This document shows positions 59,966-64,000 of a stretch of DNA of 64,000 bases, one piece after another. The stretch is taken from contig OZ271832.1 of the NCBI GenBank assembly GCA_965601475.1, positions 1,922,001 to 1,986,000 on the forward strand, in the 5' to 3' direction. Made by a program: the position numbers and the translations under genes. Numbering within the stretch: position 1 is the first letter of the stretch; each line of letters starts with the position of its first letter. The notes beneath the pieces were generated by a model. It was not told the origin of the DNA. It saw only the letters and a list, made by a program, of their open reading frames with translations, and made no database searches. This stretch comes from JAWPMT01 sp965601475 (GTDB lineage: Bacteria > Bacteroidota > Bacteroidia > Cytophagales > Cyclobacteriaceae).

Positions 59966-61501
59966 TTACAGATCAAACTTGATCCCCTGGGCCAAAGGCA
60001 ATTCCTTCGAGTAATTGATGGTATTGGTTTGCCGGCGCATATAAGCTTTCCAGGCATCAGAACCTGACTCACGGCCACCACCTGTTTCTTTTTCTCCTCC
60101 AAAGGCACCGCCAATTTCCGCACCTGACGTGCCAATGTTTACATTGGCGATGCCACAGTCTGACCCGGCTTGAGAAAGGAAGAGTTCGGCTTCACGCATA
60201 TTGGTGGTCATGATAGCGGAAGACAATCCCTGAGGAACTGCATTTTGCATTGAAATCGCCTCCTCCAGATCGGAATATTTGATCAAATACAAGATAGGTG
60301 CGAAGGTTTCGTTGCAGACGATCTCGTACTCATTCTTGACCTCGTAAATAGCGGGCTTCACATAACAACCCGACTCATAGCCTTCCCCTGAGAGCACCTC
60401 GCCTTCGATCAGCGCCGAGCCCCCTTCGTTCACAATTTTCTTCAACGCACTTTCATACATAGAAACCGCGTCGGTATCGATGAGCGGACCGACATGCATG
60501 TTCTGATCCAGTGGATTGCCAATTTTTAGTTGGCCATAGGCGTTGGTCAACTTCTGTTTTACTGTCTCATAGAGGCTTTCATGGATAATCAACCTGCGTG
60601 TGGTCGTACAACGCTGGCCTGCAGTTCCCACAGCACCAAATACAGCCCCTGGGATAACAATGTCCAAATCCGCATTTTCAGTGACGATGATGGCGTTGTT
60701 GCCTCCCAATTCCAGGATGGTTTTACCCAGTCGCTTACCTACAGCCTCTCCGACGGCTTTGCCCATTCTGGTAGAACCTGTAGCAGAAACCAGGGGTACT
60801 CTGGAGTCATTGGACATCCTTTTACCAATCTCAGCATCACCGATAACCAAACCTGAGATTCCAGCAGGAACATCGTTCCGCTCAAGTACCTCTTGAATGA
60901 TGCGCTGACATGCAATAGCTGAAAGTGGAACCTTCTCCGATGGCTTCCAAACACAAACATCGCCACAAACCCAGGCAATCGCGGCATTCCATGACCATAC
61001 TGCAACAGGGAAATTGAACGCGGAGATGATACCAACAATACCCAGTGGATGCCATTGCTCATACATTCGATGCGAGGGGCGTTCCGAATGCATGGTCAGG
61101 CCGTACAATTGTCGTGATAAGCCCACTGCAAAGTCACAGATATCAATCATTTCCTGAACCTCACCAAGGCCCTCCTGCAATGATTTCCCCATTTCATAGG
61201 AGACCAGTTTGCCTAAAGCATCTTTCTTCTCACGTAGCGCTTCGCCCATCTGGCGCACAATCTCTCCCCTCTGGGGTGCTGGGGTGAGTCTCCAGGTTTG
61301 GAAGGCCTCCTGTGCTGCAGCAATGACGCGCTCGTAGGCCTCATCATCGGCCAGGCGTACCTCCCCGATGAGCTTACCGTCAACGGGCGAATTGGAAGCA
61401 ACTTCTCTACCGGTAGTGGCCAGCCATTCTCCTCCGATAGCTGCCCCGGGATTGGTCATTGAAATACCAAGGGTGTCTAGAAATGATCTGTCTATTGACA
61501 T
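59966..61501 (-). CDS. Aldehyde dehydrogenase of the ALDH7 (aminoadipate-semialdehyde) type
   Basis: A 511-residue NAD-dependent aldehyde dehydrogenase. The catalytic Cys is in GTAGQRCTTTRRL and the Glu in TILELGGNNAI. The C-terminal EKETGGGRESGSDAWKAYMR closely fits ALDH7A1/antiquitin, which oxidises 2-aminoadipate 6-semialdehyde or piperideine-6-carboxylate in lysine breakdown. Whether lysine is the substrate here is inferred, as no other lysine-pathway gene is near. The GreA-like gene starts at the base next to its stop codon. Confidence 0.92.
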   Translation of the reverse strand: MSIDRSFLDTLGISMTNPGAAIGGEWLATTGREVASNSPVDGKLIGEVRLADDEAYERVIAAAQEAFQTWRLTPAPQRGEIVRQMGEALREKKDALGKLVSYEMGKSLQEGLGEVQEMIDICDFAVGLSRQLYGLTMHSERPSHRMYEQWHPLGIVGIISAFNFPVAVWSWNAAIAWVCGDVCVWKPSEKVPLSAIACQRIIQEVLERNDVPAGISGLVIGDAEIGKRMSNDSRVPLVSATGSTRMGKAVGEAVGKRLGKTILELGGNNAIIVTENADLDIVIPGAVFGAVGTAGQRCTTTRRLIIHESLYETVKQKLTNAYGQLKIGNPLDQNMHVGPLIDTDAVSMYESALKKIVNEGGSALIEGEVLSGEGYESGCYVKPAIYEVKNEYEIVCNETFAPILYLIKYSDLEEAISMQNAVPQGLSSAIMTTNMREAELFLSQAGSDCGIANVNIGTSGAEIGGAFGGEKETGGGRESGSDAWKAYMRRQTNTINYSKELPLAQGIKFDL

Positions 61502-61593
61502 GTCAAAATGTTGTTTAAAAATTGGAAGGCAAAGCTAGGAGGAAAAAGCAGGAAAGGCTTCCTCAATTGCAAACATTCGTTTGTATTATGGAT

Positions 61594-62190
61594 TCAGAAC
61601 AACTCCAGTTGCCTGGGCAACAGCTGAAAGGTCTTGCGGTGCAAAGGCGTTACCCCATTGGCTTTGATACCATCCCTGTGCGCGGGAGTGGGGTAGCCAA
61701 AGTTTGTCTCCCAACCATAGCCTGGAAACTGGATGGCTTTCTGGCGCATGAGCTCGTCTCGATAAGTCTTGGCCAAAATGGAAGCCGCCGCAATGGATAA
61801 GTACTTGCCATCGCCCTTAATAATGCATTCGTAGGGTGTATCATCATGCGCCTTGTAGCGGTTCCCATCGATCAGTAGAAGTTCCGGACGCTGCTTGAGC
61901 TGATCAATGGCGCGGTGCATGGCCAAGTAAGAAGCGTTTAGAATATTGATTTCATCAATTTCCCCCGGGGAAGCGACGCCTATTCCGTATGTTATCGCAG
62001 ACTTCACAACCTCCTTGCGTAAGGCCAGGCGGTCCTCCTCTTTCAATTGCTTGGAATCATTGAGTAGCTCGTGCTCATAATCCTTGCGGAGAATGACCGC
62101 TGCGGCCACCACCGGTCCCGCCAGGCAACCCCGGCCGGCTTCATCACAACCCGCCTCGATCTTCTTCGTGTCGTAATAGCTCTTGAGCAT
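61594..62190 (-). CDS. rnhB: Ribonuclease HII
   Basis: A 198-residue enzyme cutting RNA in RNA/DNA hybrids and single ribonucleotides in DNA. The first motif is DEAGRG (16-21) in AGCDEAGRGCLAGPV, followed by ELLLIDGNRY with the next catalytic Asp. TNFGYPTPAHRDGI in the C-terminal half is typical of HII. Its ATG abuts the stop codon of the DM13 gene. Confidence 0.95.
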   Translation of the reverse strand: MLKSYYDTKKIEAGCDEAGRGCLAGPVVAAAVILRKDYEHELLNDSKQLKEEDRLALRKEVVKSAITYGIGVASPGEIDEINILNASYLAMHRAIDQLKQRPELLLIDGNRYKAHDDTPYECIIKGDGKYLSIAAASILAKTYRDELMRQKAIQFPGYGWETNFGYPTPAHRDGIKANGVTPLHRKTFQLLPRQLELF

Positions 62191-62607
62191 CTACTTCAAG
62201 GAAGCACCTCCCCAGAGCTTGGCATATTTTTCACAGTGAACAATGATGGATTGATAGGCTGCGGGATTGATCCCCTTAGGAACTTCCACTGTCACCGCGC
62301 CCTCGTAAATCTGCAACTCAGCAATCAGGACAGATTGAGACTCGTCGGCAGCGTTTTCGCCATTGATTTCCTCAAAAGGCAATTTTGATAGAAAAATCTT
62401 CAGATCCGGAGCCTTCTTAGTTTCGAAGTTATCGGCAAATTGGACAGTGTAGGTTCCTTCTTTTTCAGTGATTTTCCAGTCCCCTTCAAATTTGGTCCAA
62501 TAGCTGTCTGCCTTGAAACTACCCTCGTACTTCACCTCCTGAGCTTGCAGAATATGCACAAAAACAAGAGATGCTAATAGAATAATAGGCCCTTTGGTAG
62601 ATTTCAT
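62191..62607 (-). CDS. Exported DM13-domain protein
   Basis: A 138-residue secreted protein with a signal peptide (MKSTKGPIILLASLVFVHILQAQ). ATG 62607 is used; ten more codons are open upstream. It carries DM13-like elements: GSFKADSYWTKFEGDWKI, YTVQFADNFETKKAPDLKI and IIVHCEKYAKLWGGASL at the end. DM13 domains are proposed to be redox or haem-linked, unproven. It is directly followed by rnhB. Confidence 0.8.
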   Translation of the reverse strand: MKSTKGPIILLASLVFVHILQAQEVKYEGSFKADSYWTKFEGDWKITEKEGTYTVQFADNFETKKAPDLKIFLSKLPFEEINGENAADESQSVLIAELQIYEGAVTVEVPKGINPAAYQSIIVHCEKYAKLWGGASLK

Positions 62608-62720
62608 GGCAGGGTTTTTGAATTTGAATCTGTACACATAAAAAACTCTCGCCGCCCGTAAACCCTTGCAGGTTCAATGCGTCTCTAAGTCAAATATCAA
62701 TAACTCAATTTATTTTTTTG

Positions 62721-64000
62721 ATGAACCGTCTAATTTGTTGCTGCTGTATCCTTTGTTTTTGCGCAGTAACGTCCACCGCCCAACAACTCACGCAAACCGT
62801 CAAAGGTCGAATCGTCGACCAGGTCTCGAAAGCACCCATCATTGGCGCCACAGTATTGGTTCAAGGTACCGAACCGCTCATTGGAGGAACCACTGACGTC
62901 GATGGCTATTTCAATATCAAGAATGTGCCCATCGGCAGATCATCGCTTCAGATATCTTCAGTTGGCTATGAGCAACGAACCATACCCAATGTTGAAGTCG
63001 AATCAGGAAAAGAGAAATACCTGGACATCGAACTGGTAGAAGCATTGATTGAAATGGATGAGGTTGTCGTAGTTGCAGACCAGGAAGATCAGGGCAAGCC
63101 GTTGAATGAACTGGCTTCAGTGAGTGCGATCTCCATTTCTATTGAAGAAACCAGTAGGTATGCAGCCACATTCGACGATCCCGCTCGGGCTGCGCTGTCA
63201 TTTGCCGGGGTTACTACTGGTGGGGATGACCTGCTCAATGAAATTGTAATTCGTGGCAATACACCCAAAGGGATTCTCTGGCGACTGGAGGGAGTTGAGG
63301 TGCCCAACCCCAACCATTTTGGTGAAGTTGGCTCCTCTGCAGGAGGCATCAGCATGCTGAGCAACAATGTGCTAAGCAACTCCGATTTCTTTACGAGTGC
63401 CTTCCCTGCGGACTATGGCAACGCCACTTCAGGGATCTTCGATTTGCAAATGCGCAACGGGAATTTCGATACACACGAACACACATTCCAAGCTGGGCTC
63501 CTAGGCCTCGCGGCTGCGTCCGAGGGGCCAATTAGCCGCGAAAAACGCTCCAGCTACCTGGTAAATTACCGATACTCCACCCTGGCACTGTTCCAAAACC
63601 TGGGTATCAATATCCTTGGCGATCAGGAAGATGTCACCTTCCAGGACCTCTCGTTCAAAGTAAATGTACCGGGCACGAAATTGGGCACCTTTACCCTTTG
63701 GGGCCTGGGTGGGCGCAACACCTACACTTATACGCCGCAAACAGAGTTTGGTGAATGGGATTTCGAAGACAACACGCAGACCCTAGGTGTGGGAGGGCTT
63801 ACTCATGTCGCTTACCTCAGTGACAAGACCTACATCAATTCAGTAATCAGCGTCTCAAGCTTTCAGAATCTCTATGCTTTTGATTCTCTACGGGTTCGGG
63901 TGCTGGAGGATGAGGACGTCAGTGAAAACGCCGTCCGCATCTCCACCGCATTCAACCATAAATTCAATGCCAGAAATTCCATTCGAATCGGAGGTATCTA
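62721..64000 (+). CDS. TonB-dependent receptor, N-terminal part (3' truncated by window edge)
   Basis: ATG at 62721 opens a frame without stop to the end of the window (about 426 codons). The signal peptide is unusually cysteine-rich (MNRLICCCCILCFCAVTSTAQ). A carboxypeptidase-like domain follows (GRIVDQVSKAPIIGATVLV, about 30-110), then the plug with NEIVIRGNTPKG and WRLEGVEVPNPNHFGE, then barrel strands. The ligand is unknown. No regulatory gene is visible upstream; the gap of 113 bases to the DM13 gene should hold its promoter. Confidence 0.92.
   Translation, partial: MNRLICCCCILCFCAVTSTAQQLTQTVKGRIVDQVSKAPIIGATVLVQGTEPLIGGTTDVDGYFNIKNVPIGRSSLQISSVGYEQRTIPNVEVESGKEKYLDIELVEALIEMDEVVVVADQEDQGKPLNELASVSAISISIEETSRYAATFDDPARAALSFAGVTTGGDDLLNEIVIRGNTPKGILWRLEGVEVPNPNHFGEVGSSAGGISMLSNNVLSNSDFFTSAFPADYGNATSGIFDLQMRNGNFDTHEHTFQAGLLGLAAASEGPISREKRSSYLVNYRYSTLALFQNLGINILGDQEDVTFQDLSFKVNVPGTKLGTFTLWGLGGRNTYTYTPQTEFGEWDFEDNTQTLGVGGLTHVAYLSDKTYINSVISVSSFQNLYAFDSLRVRVLEDEDVSENAVRISTAFNHKFNARNSIRIGGI

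Noticed and set aside
62640..62720. GGTTCAATGC resembling a tRNA T-loop
   Set aside because: No paired acceptor, D-arm or anticodon arm could be formed around it.

Overview
The window comes from a chromosome of a Bacteroidota bacterium, most likely a marine or soil member of the Cytophagales. I infer this from the gene families: TonB-dependent receptors with carboxypeptidase-like N-terminal domains, a DUF4249 lipoprotein, FloA/NfeD, DUF1599, DUF3667, an extended NusB, YbbR and a permease-prefix FtsX protein. Leaders lack Shine-Dalgarno sequences, a few TAnnTTTG-type -7 elements are visible, and GTG or TTG starts are frequent. It is core-chromosome-like: about 67 protein genes with tight operons and several convergent genes whose ends overlap. 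I saw no transposase, prophage, CRISPR array, rRNA or tRNA.

Layout. 0-12 kb: secreted hydrolases (C-terminal end of a DUF4953-type metalloprotease, M28, M20 and M14 peptidases), a cupin, DUF3667 and DUF6702-like proteins, then a TonB-dependent receptor/DUF4249 pair. 12-24 kb: proS-nfeD-floA, a Ser/Arg-rich secreted protein beside a FadL-like porin, aroK with a DoxX/thioredoxin-like protein and DUF1599, folP-cdaA, and an ABC exporter. 24-31 kb: a leucine-dehydrogenase-like enzyme, nusB, a YtxH protein, a DUF1573 lipoprotein, yajC, ybbR, coaE, a sulfotransferase-like protein and a class IV aminotransferase. 31-37 kb: an M20 hydrolase and an assimilatory sulfur locus (cysH, sulfite reductase with a C-terminal helical extension, cobA, siroheme synthase) next to an Rrf2 regulator. 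37-48 kb: a histidine kinase, Usp-TonB, oxidoreductases, PadR-FtsX and a matrixin. 48-57 kb: an ECF sigma factor with a membrane partner, a UbiA prenyltransferase overlapping an exported DxDD protein, hydrolase, alcohol dehydrogenase, MATE and VapBC. 57-64 kb: a Crp/Fnr regulator beside an exported haloalkane-dehalogenase-like enzyme, an ALDH7/GreA-like/cupin operon, rnhB-DM13, and the start of another TonB-dependent receptor.

The most rewarding signals are small and regulatory. A TTGGT-N4-ACCAA box lies between the Crp/Fnr regulator and the dehalogenase gene. Two near-identical 17-bp operators precede padR. A motif upstream of cysH recurs upstream of the sulfite reductase gene. The vapB start is embedded in nested repeats, a 16-bp perfect inverted repeat lies inside the GreA-like gene, and a hairpin abuts the TTG start of a receptor gene. 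The best candidate for an uncharacterised system is the lipoprotein/UbiA/DxDD-protein operon at 49.4-52.0 kb, possibly acting on an isoprenoid at the membrane. All functional calls rest on reading motifs by eye; no database search was possible.
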